The notes: a model not told the origin generated them from the sequence alone. A stretch of 64,000 nt of DNA from Ornithinimicrobium murale (GCF_003352835.1 NZ_QLVD01000008.1:1-64000); one strand, 5' to 3'; positions 8,929 to 18,696 are shown, numbered from the stretch's first letter. Made by a program: numbers and translations.

Positions 8929-9195
8929 CTCCAGATACGTGATGTGCCCGAGGGTGTCCGGCGAGTTCTGCGGGAACAGGCAGCAGCCCGGGGACAGTCG
9001 CTGCAGGCACTGCTCCTGAGGCTGGTGACTGAGGAGGCCGAGCGCGCGAGGAACCTGGAGTTGCTCGATCGTTTCGAGGCCCGTGCCGACGGGTCTCAGG
9101 TGCCGCGTGAGGAGGCGACTGTTGCACTTGATCGCGCGAGGTCCCAACGCACGATCAGGCTGCTGGAGACCCACGAGGACGGCACGCGCGAGTGA
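8920..9195 (+). CDS. vapB: VapB/FitA-type ribbon-helix-helix antitoxin
   Basis: A 91-residue antitoxin. The N-terminus VALQIRDVPEGVRRVLREQAAARGQSLQALLLRLV is a typical Arc/FitA ribbon-helix-helix DNA-binding unit; the C-terminal half, rich in Arg and Glu, should wrap the toxin. Its stop overlaps the toxin start (GTGA, 9192-9195), the usual coupling in type II toxin-antitoxin operons. It should repress its own promoter through the palindrome over its start codon. Confidence 0.9.
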   Translation: MVALQIRDVPEGVRRVLREQAAARGQSLQALLLRLVTEEAERARNLELLDRFEARADGSQVPREEATVALDRARSQRTIRLLETHEDGTRE

Positions 9196-9593
9196 TCGTT
9201 GTTGACGCCTCGGCGCTGACCAACGCCCTGGCTGATGATGGTGACCTTGGCAGGAAGGCCCGGTCGGAGCTACGCCGCGACTCTCACTGGGCGGCCCCTG
9301 ATCACTGTGTCGCCGAGGTCTTCTCCGCTGTGCGGGGTCAGTGGCTCGGGGGTCAGCTCACCGACGCTCGTGCCCGGGATGCGGTGTCTGCCCTGGGGTC
9401 GATGGTCCTCGACCTCGTGCCGGCGCGGAGCCTGCTGGTGAGGATGTGGCAACTTCGGCACAACGTGTCCGGCTATGACGCTGCCTATGTCGCGCTGGCG
9501 GAGGCTCTGGACTGTGCTCTGGTGACTGCTGAGGCCCGCCTGGCGCAGGCTTCGACCATTCGGTGCCCGATCAGACTGGCACTGCCTGCGTGA
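9192..9593 (+). CDS. vapC: VapC-type PIN-domain toxin
   Basis: A 133-residue PIN ribonuclease starting at GTG 9192 inside the vapB stop. The acidic metal-binding residues are visible: Asp in IVVDASALTNAL, Glu in CVAEVFSAVRG, and Asp in the YDAAYVALAEALDCALVTAEARL segment. VapC toxins cut tRNA or rRNA when their antitoxin is degraded. The gene ends 18 bp from the convergent Rieske oxidoreductase gene. Confidence 0.92.
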   Translation: MIVVDASALTNALADDGDLGRKARSELRRDSHWAAPDHCVAEVFSAVRGQWLGGQLTDARARDAVSALGSMVLDLVPARSLLVRMWQLRHNVSGYDAAYVALAEALDCALVTAEARLAQASTIRCPIRLALPA

Positions 9594-9611
9594 CGGCGGG
9601 AGGACGAGGTG

Positions 9612-11138
9612 TCAGGGTTCGAAGGGTTCCAGCGGGTCCGTGGCCGGACCGTTCAGCACGTTGCCGTTGATGCTGAAGCGGGAGCCGTGGCACGGACAGT
9701 CCCAGGTGCGCTCGGCGTTGTTGAACTGCACCACGCACCCCAGGTGTGTGCAGTTGGCGGACACCTCGTGCAGCAGACCGTCCTCGTCGCGATAGCTGGC
9801 CACCGCGCGGGTGCCGACGTGGCGCACCCGACCCTCACCGTCCGCCAGATCGGCTGCGTCGTCACCGGAGGTCACGGCGCGTGCCAGCCCGCTGACCAGG
9901 TGTGACCCCGCTTTGACCTGGTCCCTGACCGCGCCGGTGACGACGTCGGCCGACACCCGGCTCGGGCTCATCAGGTCAGCCTGCGCAGGGTCGGCCTGGT
10001 CGGTGATCAGATCATGCAGCAGCAGCCCGGCGGCGGTCCCGTTGGTCATGCCCCACAAGTTGAAGCCGGTGGCCACCCACAGGTTGCTGCTGCCCGGGAG
10101 GTAGCGGCCGACGTAGGGCACGCCATCCGGTGTGGTCAGGTCGTGGGCCGCCCACCGGTGGGACACCTCCCGGAGCCCGACCTGGTCCTGCGCCCACTCG
10201 GCTAGCTCGGCGAAGCACCGCTCCTGGTCGGGTCGGGTGCCCGGTGCGTGCTGGCCGCCCCCGATGATGAGCCGGTCTGTGGCGCCCGGCGGGGTCCGCA
10301 GTGAGTAGCCGGCATCCGCGTCGAGATAGACGCCCCGTGGGGCGGTGCCCTGGACCGGGCCGCTCACCACCAGGTCCCGGGTCTGTCCGAGGCGGGTGAA
10401 GAACAGGGCTCGATCCAGGATCGGGTAGTGCGTGGCGACCACCACGTGCTCGGCGGAGACGCTGCGCACCTCACTCGCCGCCGCGCTGCCGGTCGCGGTG
10501 TCGACCAGGAGGTGCCCGTTGTGCCCGTCGTGGACATTGAGGACCGCCACCCCCTCGAGGACCTGCCCTCCTGCGGCCTCGACCTGCTCGGCCAGGTGCA
10601 ACAGCCAGCGCTGCGGGTGGAACTGGGCCTGGTCCGGCAGCCGGACCGCGGCGGCCACGTCGAAGGGCAGGTCCAGGTCGTCGAGCAGCTCGGTGTCGGT
10701 CAGTCCCGCCAACTGCATCGCCTCCGCCTCGCGGGCCAGGTCGTCGCGCCGGTCCGCGCGTGTGGTGTAGACGAAGGAGTCCCGACGCTCGAAGCCGCAG
10801 GCGTCGGTGGCTGACCCGGCCCCCTGCGCAACCCAGTCCAGCGCGCGGACCTGAGCCTCGGCATACCGCATGGCGCGCTCCCCACCGAGGGCCGCGTAGT
10901 GCAGACCGTGCTGTGCGGTGACCTTCGCCGTGGTGTTGCCGGTGACCCCGGCTCCCACGTGACGCGACTCCACCACGGTCACGCCGCGGCCCGCGCGGGC
11001 CAGCAGGCAGGCCGTGGTCAGTCCGGCGATCCCTGCGCCGACCACCAGGACGTCACTGTGGGGTGGCGCCTGACCCTGGCGGTCTGGCGTCTCGGTGTCG
11101 CTGTGCCACAAGGATTCTGGCGTCGGGAGATCGAGCAT
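9612..11138 (-). CDS. FAD-dependent oxidoreductase with C-terminal Rieske domain
   Basis: A 508-residue fusion. The first ~380 residues are a DAO-type FAD oxidoreductase (VLVVGAGIAGLTTACLLARAG near residue 30). The last ~100 residues are a Rieske [2Fe-2S] domain with CTHLGC and CPCHGSRF, which supply the two Cys and two His ligands. The architecture is common in soil actinobacteria and cyanobacteria; the substrate is not established. No twin-arginine signal is present, so a cytoplasmic location is expected. Confidence 0.9.
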   Translation of the reverse strand: MLDLPTPESLWHSDTETPDRQGQAPPHSDVLVVGAGIAGLTTACLLARAGRGVTVVESRHVGAGVTGNTTAKVTAQHGLHYAALGGERAMRYAEAQVRALDWVAQGAGSATDACGFERRDSFVYTTRADRRDDLAREAEAMQLAGLTDTELLDDLDLPFDVAAAVRLPDQAQFHPQRWLLHLAEQVEAAGGQVLEGVAVLNVHDGHNGHLLVDTATGSAAASEVRSVSAEHVVVATHYPILDRALFFTRLGQTRDLVVSGPVQGTAPRGVYLDADAGYSLRTPPGATDRLIIGGGQHAPGTRPDQERCFAELAEWAQDQVGLREVSHRWAAHDLTTPDGVPYVGRYLPGSSNLWVATGFNLWGMTNGTAAGLLLHDLITDQADPAQADLMSPSRVSADVVTGAVRDQVKAGSHLVSGLARAVTSGDDAADLADGEGRVRHVGTRAVASYRDEDGLLHEVSANCTHLGCVVQFNNAERTWDCPCHGSRFSINGNVLNGPATDPLEPFEP

Positions 11139-11220
11139 GGGTGCCTCCTGGGGTCTCTTCCATCATGTGGTGGAGGAGGAGGGACTGCCACCCGAGGCGG
11201 TGGCCCTTGCCGACAGCCGG

Positions 11221-12237
11221 TCAGGTCCGGGGAGTGATGCCCCACGCCTCGGCGAGCAGCTCGAAGGAGCGTCGCCGCATGGCCGGGTCGTGGGTGTAGG
11301 TCGTGACGATCAGCTCGTCCAGCTCGTAGGCCGCGGCGAACTCCTCGAGCTGCGGCACGACCTGCGAGGGGTCACCGACGGCCTTGACCGAGTGGAACTC
11401 GGAGATCATCGACAGCAGCCCCTCCGGCACGACCGTGCTGAGGTCGTCCACCGGGGGAGCCAGCGGCGCGGAGCCGCCGGTGCGGATGGCGGCAACCATC
11501 TGCTGGGCGGTGGTGAACAGGTAGTGCGCCTCGGCCTCAGACGGCGCGACCAGCACGTTGATGCCGGCCATCACGGTCGGCTTGTCCACCTGGGCGGTCT
11601 CGGCGTCGGCGTTGAAGCGCTCGCGATAGACCGCCAGGGCCTCCCGCATCTGTTGCGGCGCAAAGTGACTGGCGAAACTGAAGGGTAGCCCGAGGGCCGC
11701 GGCGACCTGCGCGCCACCGGTGGAGGAGCCCAGCATCCAGATCGGCACGTTGGTGCCCTCACCGGGCAGGGCACGCACCCGGGTGGTGTTGCCCTCGCCG
11801 AGGTAGCTGACCAGGTCCAGGACGTTGCCCGCGAAGTCGTTGAGGCCGCTGGCGCTGCGGGCCAGCGCGGCCGCGGTGAGGGGGTCGGTGCCGGGTGCGC
11901 GGCCCAGCCCGAGGTCGAACCGGTCGCCGTGCAGGGTGGCCAGGGTGCCGTAGTACTCGGCGACCATCAGGGGGGAGTGGTTGGGCAGCATCACGCCACC
12001 GGACCCCAGCCGTATGCCGTGGGTGTGGTTGGCGAAGTGCCCCAGGATCAGGGAGGTGGCCGAGGACATGAAGGACTCCGTGCCGTGGTGCTCGGCCACC
12101 CACAGCCGGTGGTAGCCCAGCTCGTCCAGTCGGGTCGCCAGCGCGGTCGAGTGCTGCATGGCGTCCGCAGGTGTCATGCCCTGCGACCGGGGGACCAGTT
12201 CAAGGACGGACAGGGGCACACGGTTCGTCGAGGGCAT
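11221..12237 (-). CDS. LLM class flavin-dependent monooxygenase (MsnO8-like)
   Basis: A 338-residue bacterial luciferase-like TIM barrel. The ATG at 12237 was chosen because conserved sequence begins just after it (VPLSVLELVP). Family features include DELGYHRLWVAEHHG, LGSGGVMLPNHSPLMVAEYYGTLA and DLGLGRAPGTD. Such enzymes use reduced FMN and oxygen on an unknown substrate. It lies 82 bp upstream of the FAD/Rieske gene on the same strand; a short GCCACC/GGTGGC hairpin (11187-11204) sits in the gap. Confidence 0.9.
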   Translation of the reverse strand: MPSTNRVPLSVLELVPRSQGMTPADAMQHSTALATRLDELGYHRLWVAEHHGTESFMSSATSLILGHFANHTHGIRLGSGGVMLPNHSPLMVAEYYGTLATLHGDRFDLGLGRAPGTDPLTAAALARSASGLNDFAGNVLDLVSYLGEGNTTRVRALPGEGTNVPIWMLGSSTGGAQVAAALGLPFSFASHFAPQQMREALAVYRERFNADAETAQVDKPTVMAGINVLVAPSEAEAHYLFTTAQQMVAAIRTGGSAPLAPPVDDLSTVVPEGLLSMISEFHSVKAVGDPSQVVPQLEEFAAAYELDELIVTTYTHDPAMRRRSFELLAEAWGITPRT

Positions 12238-12346
12238 GCCTATGACAACCGCTGGGCGCGGAAGTTGTTCCCTCAGGCACCCGGGTGTCTCTGCGGTCGG
12301 GCCGTGCGTCCTTGTGCCGGACCGGTTGGGGGCAGTTGAATGAGGC

Positions 12347-13570
12347 ATGGCGCCCGACGACGAGAACCCGGTTCCGACGCGGAAGGCCGTGCGCACCCCC
12401 GGGGTCTACATCGAGGACGTGCCGAGGCTTGCGGCCCTCCACATCGAGGCGCTGCCGAGGACCGTGATCGCCTTCGTCGGAGAGTGCAACGAAGGGCCGG
12501 TGGGGGAGCCGGTGACGGTGACGAGCGCAGCCGAGCACCACGCCCGGTTCGGGCCGAGCCTGGACGCGCGGCGGCCCCTGGGGCACGCGGTCGACCTCTT
12601 CTTCGCCAACGGCGGGGCCAGCGCCCTGGTGGTGCGGACGGAGGGCCCCGATGTCGTCGAGGGCATGCACGCCCTCGACGGAACCGGGTGCACGGTGCTC
12701 GTGCTCCCCGGGATCACCACCGAGGACACCGAGCAGGTGACGGAGGCGCTCGCGAGCGCCTCGGCATACTCCGCGGTCCTGCTGTTGGACCTCCCGCACG
12801 GCCCGTGGGAGGCAGCGCAGGGCCACCTCGCGGGGGTCGGAGCGCACCGGGAGCGGGCGGCGGCCTATCACCCGTGGGTGGTCGTCGATGGAGTGGCCGT
12901 TCCGCCCGCGGGGGCCGTGGCGGGGGTGATCGCGCGCACCGACCGGGAGCGCGGTGTGTGGAAGGCCGCGGCTGGGCAGAACGCGCAGGTGCACGGCATC
13001 GCTGGGCTCACCGAGGAGGTGGACCGAGGTGGCGGCGAGGCGATGATGCTCGCGGGTGTGAACGAGCTGCGCGACTTCGGTGAACAAGGTGTCCTGGTGT
13101 GGGGCGTGCGGACCCTGGCCGCGACTGCGCTGGCCGAGCCGCAGCAGCGCTATCTGCCGATGCGACGCCTCCTGGACCACGTCCAGCGCAGCGTGCAGGA
13201 GGCACTGGCAGGAATGGTCTTCGAGGATGGTGGTGACGAGGACCTGTGGCTGCGGATCCGCAGCGGGGTGGAGGCTTTCCTGGACGGCCTGTGGCGGGCC
13301 GGCGCGCTGCAGGGGCAGCAGCCGCGGAGCGCCTACTACGTGCAGTGCGGCCTGGGCCAGACGATGACCGCGCAGGACGTTGCGAACGGCCAGGTGATCG
13401 TGGAGTGGGGGATGGCGATCAGCCGACCTGCCGAGTTTGCGGTGTCACGCTGCATCGGCGAGACCGAGAAGAACCTCGACAGGGTCCTGGGGCACGCCCG
13501 CCGGGTTGACCGGGTGCTGTTGTTCGATGAGGCTGATGCGCTGTTTGGCAGGCGGACAGAGGGCGACTGA
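12347..13570 (+). pseudogene. contractile-injection tail-sheath protein fused to an AAA+ ATPase fragment
   Basis: The 407-codon frame is intact but chimeric. Residues 1-365 match a phage/eCIS tail sheath: the N-terminal TPGVYIEDVPR motif, AYHPWVVVDG, PAGAVAGVIARTDRERGVWKAAA and the C-terminal YVQCGLGQTMTAQDV...RPAEFAV. From about residue 367 it switches to IGETEKNLDRVLGHA...RVLLFDEADALFGRRTE, the Walker B region of the AAA+ ATPase that accompanies sheath genes in extracellular contractile injection loci. The frame stops four residues later, before the sensor and arginine-finger regions. The Walker A half is absent. This looks like an internal deletion joining two genes of a lost eCIS locus; no other eCIS gene is in the window. 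Confidence 0.8.
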
Positions 13571-13580
13571 ACCTGGACGG

Positions 13581-13622
13581 GCGATAGGTGCCTTCGGTCC
13601 CGATCACGAGGACGCCGTCGTC
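13581..13622 (-). pseudogene. scrap of an amino-acid ABC solute-binding protein gene
   Basis: The complement strand reads DDGVLVIGTEGTYRP, nearly identical to the mature N-terminus of the solute-binding protein encoded at 20186-21016 (QEGVLVVGTEGTYRP). Similarity stops on both sides: there is no signal peptide upstream and no FSYHE-like continuation. It sits 11 bp after the sheath/AAA chimera, so it is probably another piece left by the same deletion. Confidence 0.5.
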
Positions 13623-13697
13623 GGCCCGGCCCGCTGCGGAGTTGTGGGTGGCAGGCTGCCCGCGGGGCAGGGAGTTGATAGAGTGCCACACACGACA

Positions 13698-13826
13698 CGC
13701 GCTCCGGGGTCGGTGTAATTCCGAACCGGCGGTGACAGTCCGCGACCCGACCGCAGCCAGCGGCCGGCTGACTCGGTGAAACTCCGGGACCGACGGTGAA
13801 AGTCCGGACGGGAGGCAGCGCGCACG
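13698..13826 (+). promoter_or_regulatory. FMN riboswitch (RFN element)
   Basis: The strongly conserved RFN blocks are all present in order: GGGGTCGGTGTAATTCCGAA, CCGGCGGTGACAGTCCGCGA, a variable arm, CTCGGTGAAACTCCGGGACC, then GACGGTGAAAGTCCGGACGG and GGAGG. The element binds FMN and lowers expression of the riboflavin genes directly downstream. A 7-bp stem (AGGACCC 13857-13863, GGGTCCT 13877-13883) between it and ribD may be part of the expression platform; it does not cover the ribD ribosome-binding site. Confidence 0.97.
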
Positions 13827-13947
13827 TCGACGAAGGACCGTCGGCGTCCGGGTCTGAGGACCCTGACGCAGTGCCGGGGTCCTGCTGTTGGCGTACTTCG
13901 CGTCTCCCACGTTTGCTCCGGAGCCTTCACCGGACGGAGCGGACGCA

Positions 13948-14979
13948 GTGACCACGCACACCGAGCACCTCGAGCTGGCGCTCGCCTGCGCCCGCCAGGG
14001 GCCGGCCCGCGACCCCAACCCCCGCGTCGGCTGCGTCCTCGTCGACGCCGCCGGGCAGGTCGTCGCCAGGGGCCACCACGCCGGTGCCGGCACCCCGCAC
14101 GCCGAGGTGGCCGCGCTCACCGCAGCCGGTCCGCGGGCCCGGGGCACCACGGCCTACGTCACCCTCGAACCCTGCAACCACCACGGCCGCACCGGTCCCT
14201 GCGCCCAGGCACTGCTCGAGGCCGGCGTGGCCAGGGTCGTGTATGCCGTGGCGGACCCCACCGCGCGGGCCGCCGGGGGAGCGGCGTGGCTGGCCGGGCA
14301 GGGCGTGCCGGTCGAGCAGCAGGACCACCCCGGTGCGACGGAGCTGGTGGCCGACTGGGCCCGCGCCGCGGTCCTGGGGCGCCCCCACGTGACCTGGAAG
14401 GTCGCCAGCACCCTGGACGGGCGGGTCGCCGCCGCCGACGGGACCAGCCGCTGGATCACCTCGGCGCAGGCCCGGCAGGACGGTCACGACCTGCGCGCGC
14501 GGGTGGGTGCCATCGTGGTCGGCACCGGGACCGCCCGCACCGACGACCCGGCGCTGACCGCCCGGGGACCGGACGGCGCCGAGCTGGCTGACCAGCCGCT
14601 GCGCGTCGTCGTCGGGACGAGCGACCTGGCGCCGGGAGCACGGCTCACCTCCGGCGGGACGCCGGCCCTGCAGCTGCGCACCCACGACCCGGTGGAGGTG
14701 CTCGCCACCCTGACGGAGCGCGGTGTGCACTCCGTCCTGCTCGAGGGTGGCCCGACGCTGGCCGGAGCCTTCTGGGCCGCCGGCTGCGTCGACGAGCTGC
14801 TCGTCTATCTCGCGCCCGCCCTGCTGGGCGCCGGACCGTCCGCCGTCCCCGACCTCGGCATCACCACCATCACCGACACCGCACGGCTCGACCTCGTCGA
14901 CGTCGCCCGGGTCGGCCCCGACCTGCGGCTGCGCCTCGTGCCGCTCACCCCACCACGCCCCCACCACCAGGAGGACTGA
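13948..14979 (+). CDS. ribD: bifunctional riboflavin deaminase/reductase RibD
   Basis: A 343-residue bifunctional enzyme for steps two and three of riboflavin synthesis from GTP. The N-terminal cytidine-deaminase-type domain binds zinc through H51 (HAEV) and C76/C85 in EPCNHHGRTGPC; the C-terminal reductase domain begins at VTWKVASTLDGRVAAADG and contains GTGTARTDDP and LLEGGPTLAGAFW. The GTG at 13948, after GGAGCGGA, was chosen; an in-frame TTG at 13888 would add an unrelated extension. It is the first gene of the FMN-riboswitch operon, 3 bp before ribE. Confidence 0.96.
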   Translation: MTTHTEHLELALACARQGPARDPNPRVGCVLVDAAGQVVARGHHAGAGTPHAEVAALTAAGPRARGTTAYVTLEPCNHHGRTGPCAQALLEAGVARVVYAVADPTARAAGGAAWLAGQGVPVEQQDHPGATELVADWARAAVLGRPHVTWKVASTLDGRVAAADGTSRWITSAQARQDGHDLRARVGAIVVGTGTARTDDPALTARGPDGAELADQPLRVVVGTSDLAPGARLTSGGTPALQLRTHDPVEVLATLTERGVHSVLLEGGPTLAGAFWAAGCVDELLVYLAPALLGAGPSAVPDLGITTITDTARLDLVDVARVGPDLRLRLVPLTPPRPHHQED

Positions 14980-14982
14980 CAG

Positions 14983-15588
14983 ATGTTCACCGGAATCGTC
15001 GAGGAGCTCGGCACCCTCACCCAGCGCACGGACGGCCACGACTCGAGCGTCATCGAGATCCAGGCGCCGACCGTGGTCAGTGACGCCCAGCACGGTCACT
15101 CGATCGCCGTCAACGGCGTCTGCCTGACCGTTACCACCCACACCGCCGACGGCTTCACGGCCGACGTCATGGCCGAGACCCTCAACCACTCCAGCCTGGG
15201 GCGTCTGCAGGCCGGCGACGCGGTCAACCTCGAGCGGGCGATGCGCGCCGACGCACGGTTCGGTGGGCACATCGTCCAGGGGCACGTGGACGCCACGACC
15301 ACGCTGCTCTCCCGGGAGCCGGGCGAGAAGTGGGACGTGCTGACCTTCGCGCTGCCGCCGGAGCTGCGCCGCTACGTCGCCCTCAAGGGCTCGATCGCCC
15401 TCGACGGCGTCTCCCTCACCGTCTCCGGGGTCACCGAGGACACCTTCGCGGTCAGCCTGATCCCCACGACGCTGGAACTGACCACCCTGGGGCGGCGCCA
15501 GGCGGGCGACGAGGTCAACGTCGAGGTCGACGTGCTGGCCAAGTACGTCGAGTCGATGCTCGCCGGCAGCGGGGCGGTGACGTCATGA
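14983..15588 (+). CDS. ribE: riboflavin synthase alpha subunit
   Basis: A 201-residue enzyme that dismutates two 6,7-dimethyl-8-ribityllumazine molecules to riboflavin. It has the universal start MFTGIVEELG and two similar lumazine-binding barrels: NGVCLTV...GGHIVQGHVD in the first and DGVSLTVSGV in the second. Its stop overlaps the ribBA start (ATGA). The gene is also called ribC in some naming schemes. Confidence 0.97.
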   Translation: MFTGIVEELGTLTQRTDGHDSSVIEIQAPTVVSDAQHGHSIAVNGVCLTVTTHTADGFTADVMAETLNHSSLGRLQAGDAVNLERAMRADARFGGHIVQGHVDATTTLLSREPGEKWDVLTFALPPELRRYVALKGSIALDGVSLTVSGVTEDTFAVSLIPTTLELTTLGRRQAGDEVNVEVDVLAKYVESMLAGSGAVTS

Positions 15589-16817
15589 AGCTGCACAGCA
15601 TCCCCGAGGCACTGGACGCCCTGCGCGACGGACGGCCCGTCCTGGTGCTGGACGATGCCGACCGGGAGAACGAGGGCGACGTCATCCTTGCGGCCGAGAA
15701 CCTGACGGCGGCCTGGCTGGGCTGGACGATCCGCCACAGCTCGGGCTACGTCTGCGCGCCGATGCCGGGGGAGTGGGCCGACCGGCTCGGGCTCCCGCTC
15801 ATGGTCGAGCAGAACGAGGACCTGCTGCGCACGGCCTACACCGTGACCGTCGACGCCGCGGCGGGCGTCACCACCGGCATCAGCGCCGGTGACCGCGCCC
15901 ACACGTTGCGGACGCTCGCCGCACCCGGGACGGTGCCGGCCGACCTGCGCCGCCCCGGCCACGTGGTCCCGTTGCGCGCTCGCGACGGCGGGGTCCTGAC
16001 CCGGCGCGGTCACACCGAGGCCGCGGTCGACCTGTGCCGACTGGCCGGCCTGGCGCCCGTCGCGGCGATCGCCGAGCTCGTCGACGACGAGGGCGAGATG
16101 CTGCGCGGCCCGCAGGTCGCGGCACTCGGCGCGGAGCACGACCTGCCCGTGATCACGATCGCCGACCTCGTCGCGCACCGGCTCGTCCACGACGGAGTCC
16201 GGCGCGAGGCCAGCACCGTGCTGCCCACCGCGCACGGCGACCTCACGGTCCACGGCTACCGCGACCTGGTCACCGGCGTCGAGCACCTCGCGCTGGTGGG
16301 CCGGCCGGATCCGGGCCCCAGCCCCCTGGTCCGCCTGCACTCGGAGTGCCTGACCGGGGAGGCGCTCGGCTCGCGGCGCTGCGACTGCGGCCCGCAGCTG
16401 CACGACGCGCTCGACCGGGTCGCCACCGAGGGCGGCGTCGTGGTCTACCTGCGCGGCCACGAGGGCCGCGGCGTGGGCCTGATCGACAAGCTGCGGGCGT
16501 ATGCCGTGCAGGACACCGGGGTCGACACCGTCGCCGCCCAGCACGTGCTCGGCCTGCCGGTCGATGCCCGGGACTACTCGGCCGGCGCGGCGATCCTGCA
16601 CGACCTGGGCCTGGCGGACCGGCCGCTGCGGCTGATCACCCACAACCCCGACAAGGCCGCCGCCCTGCAGGCACGCGGCCTGACCATCGGGGCGACCGAG
16701 CCCTCCCGGACCGTGCCACCACCGGAGTCGCACGCCTACCTCCGGACCAAGGCGGAGCTGCTCGGACACCTGCCCCACGGCATACCCACCCCCACCACCA
16801 TGAGGAGCACTGCATGA
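15585..16817 (+). CDS. ribBA: bifunctional DHBP synthase / GTP cyclohydrolase II
   Basis: A 410-residue fusion supplying both entry precursors of riboflavin. The N-terminal 3,4-dihydroxy-2-butanone-4-phosphate synthase shows [10 protein letters not shown] (residues 23-32) and RRGHTEA; the C-terminal GTP cyclohydrolase II, from about residue 205, shows [19 protein letters not shown] (zinc cysteines) and [14 protein letters not shown]. It is coupled by ATGA overlaps to ribE upstream and ribH downstream. Confidence 0.97.
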   Translation: MKLHSIPEALDALRDGRPVLVLDDADRENEGDVILAAENLTAAWLGWTIRHSSGYVCAPMPGEWADRLGLPLMVEQNEDLLRTAYTVTVDAAAGVTTGISAGDRAHTLRTLAAPGTVPADLRRPGHVVPLRARDGGVLTRRGHTEAAVDLCRLAGLAPVAAIAELVDDEGEMLRGPQVAALGAEHDLPVITIADLVAHRLVHDGVRREASTVLPTAHGDLTVHGYRDLVTGVEHLALVGRPDPGPSPLVRLHSECLTGEALGSRRCDCGPQLHDALDRVATEGGVVVYLRGHEGRGVGLIDKLRAYAVQDTGVDTVAAQHVLGLPVDARDYSAGAAILHDLGLADRPLRLITHNPDKAAALQARGLTIGATEPSRTVPPPESHAYLRTKAELLGHLPHGIPTPTTMRSTA

Positions 16818-17296
16818 GCAAGGCCGGAGCACCCACCCTGACCGTCGACGCCGCCGGGCTGCGGGTCGCCGTCGTCGCCGCGTCCTGGCACACCACGATC
16901 ATGGACGGGCTGGTCGACGGTGCCCGCCGCGGACTGGCCGAGGCCGGGGTGAGCGACGTCGTGGAGGTGCGGGTGCCGGGCAGCTTCGAGCTGCCGGTCG
17001 CCTGCGCGCGCCTGGCCAGGACCGGGGAGTATGACGCGCTGGTGGCACTGGGCGTCGTGGTCCGGGGCGGCACGCCGCACTTCGACTACGTCTGCTCGGC
17101 GGCCACGGACGGGCTGACCCGGGTCGCCGTCGACACCGGGGTCCCCGTCGGCTTCGGGGTGCTGACCTGTGACGACGAGCAGCAGGCACTGGACCGCGCC
17201 GGGCTGCCCGACTCCTCGGAGGACAAGGGGCACGAGGCCGCCACCGCGGCCGTCGCGACCGTCGTGGCGCTGCGCGCGGTCCCCGCACCAGCCTGA
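16814..17296 (+). CDS. ribH: 6,7-dimethyl-8-ribityllumazine synthase
   Basis: A 160-residue lumazine synthase, last gene of the riboflavin operon, starting in the ribBA stop (ATGA). Signatures are [52 protein letters not shown] and the [14 protein letters not shown] phosphate-binding region. It condenses the butanone phosphate with the pyrimidine intermediate and normally forms an icosahedral shell or pentamers. Confidence 0.97.
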   Translation: MSKAGAPTLTVDAAGLRVAVVAASWHTTIMDGLVDGARRGLAEAGVSDVVEVRVPGSFELPVACARLARTGEYDALVALGVVVRGGTPHFDYVCSAATDGLTRVAVDTGVPVGFGVLTCDDEQQALDRAGLPDSSEDKGHEAATAAVATVVALRAVPAPA

Positions 17297-17378
17297 CCCA
17301 GACCGCTGGGGAGGGCAGCCAGCGATATCGCCCGGGGGTCCGGACGAAACTCGGTGTCCTTCCTCGCCGCTCCCACCT

Positions 17379-18656
17379 ATGGTCGCGAGGGTGGAGACCG
17401 TCACCCTTCCCCTGGCAGAGCTGATCATCCGCTGGTCGCGTCGCAAGGGTCCGGCGTTCACGGTGGGCGTCCGGCCGGTGCGCAACAGCTATCTCATCGG
17501 GCCCGGCGCCAATGCCTTCATCTTCGGCAACGACCGACTCTTCCGGGTGCGGGAGGCGTTCAAGGCGCTGATCCCGGTCGACGGGGAGACCGCGCTGATC
17601 GTCACCGACGGTCCCGACCACACGCGGCGACGTGCGCTGGTGCGGCCCGGTCTGCACCAGCGGCAGATCAACAACTATGTGCAGATCATGGCCCAGACCG
17701 CCGACGAGGCCCTGGACTCCGTGCCGGCCGGGGAGCCGTGGGACGCCTATGAGCTGTTCCGGGCGGCCATCCGGCGCTCGACGATGCGGTCCCTGTTCGG
17801 CAACCAGATCGCCTCTCAGGCCGACACGATGGGGCGCGACCTGCAGCCGCTGCTGGACCTGGTGAACCTGTGGCCCCAGCTGGTCGCGGCGCACGAGCGG
17901 CTGGGCACACCCCGCTGGCGGCGATCCGTGCAGGCCCGGGACCGCATCGATGAGGTGGTCTACGCCGAGATCGCCCGGGCCCGCGAGGTCGGCCCGGACG
18001 AGGCGTCCAACGTGCTGTCCACGCTGGCCCACGGCCGCGACGCCCAGGGCTCCGGACTGTCCGACCTGGAGGTGCGCGACCAGGTCGTCTCGCTGATCGC
18101 GGCCGGCTACGAGACCACCAGTGGTGCGCTGGGCTGGCTGGTCCACTGTGTCGGCGCCGACGCGCAGCTGCAGGGCCAGCTGCGCGAGGAGCTGGCCGGC
18201 GTCACCGCGGGAGCGGCACCGACCGCCGAGCAGCTGCGCGAGCTCCCGTTGCTGTCGGCCGCGGTCACTGAGACGCTGCGGCTCTATCCTCCGGCGGCAC
18301 TGTCGGCGCGCTACGTCGCCGAGGGCTTCGAGTTCGCGGGGCACCGCATCCCGGCCGGAGCGACGCTGATCTACAGCCCCTATGTCACCCATCGCGATCC
18401 CGACGTGTACGCCGACCCGCTGGAGTTCCGCCCGCAGCGCTGGCTGGAGCAGCCCAAGCGCCCGCCGCACGAGTTCCTCCCCTTCGGTGGCGGGGCCCAC
18501 CGCTGCATCGGCTCGGCGATGGCCACGACGGAGCTGACCGTCATGTTCGCCCGGCTGCTCGCGCGCGGGCCCTTCACCATCGAGCCGCAACGGGTGCGGG
18601 CCACGTCCTTCGCAGCGATGCGGCCCCGGGACGGCATGTTGATCAGGCAGGCGTGA
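17379..18656 (+). CDS. cytochrome P450
   Basis: A 425-residue soluble P450 starting at ATG 17379; an in-frame GTG at 17391 is an alternative. The oxygen-binding I-helix motif AAGYETTSG (about residue 242), the ExxR motif in TETLRLYPP (about 296) and the haem loop FLPFGGGAHRCIGSAMA (axial Cys about 374) are all intact. No ferredoxin or reductase partner is nearby and the substrate is unknown. It lies 82 bp after ribH, probably with its own promoter. Confidence 0.95.
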   Translation: MVARVETVTLPLAELIIRWSRRKGPAFTVGVRPVRNSYLIGPGANAFIFGNDRLFRVREAFKALIPVDGETALIVTDGPDHTRRRALVRPGLHQRQINNYVQIMAQTADEALDSVPAGEPWDAYELFRAAIRRSTMRSLFGNQIASQADTMGRDLQPLLDLVNLWPQLVAAHERLGTPRWRRSVQARDRIDEVVYAEIARAREVGPDEASNVLSTLAHGRDAQGSGLSDLEVRDQVVSLIAAGYETTSGALGWLVHCVGADAQLQGQLREELAGVTAGAAPTAEQLRELPLLSAAVTETLRLYPPAALSARYVAEGFEFAGHRIPAGATLIYSPYVTHRDPDVYADPLEFRPQRWLEQPKRPPHEFLPFGGGAHRCIGSAMATTELTVMFARLLARGPFTIEPQRVRATSFAAMRPRDGMLIRQA

Positions 18657-18696
18657 GCCGACACAGATCCACTGTGTGACCCGGGCCGGGGACGGC

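Noticed and set aside
13571..13697. Continuation of the AAA+ ATPase in another frame after the sheath chimera
   Set aside because: All three + frames were read; none gives the sensor-1 or arginine-finger regions.
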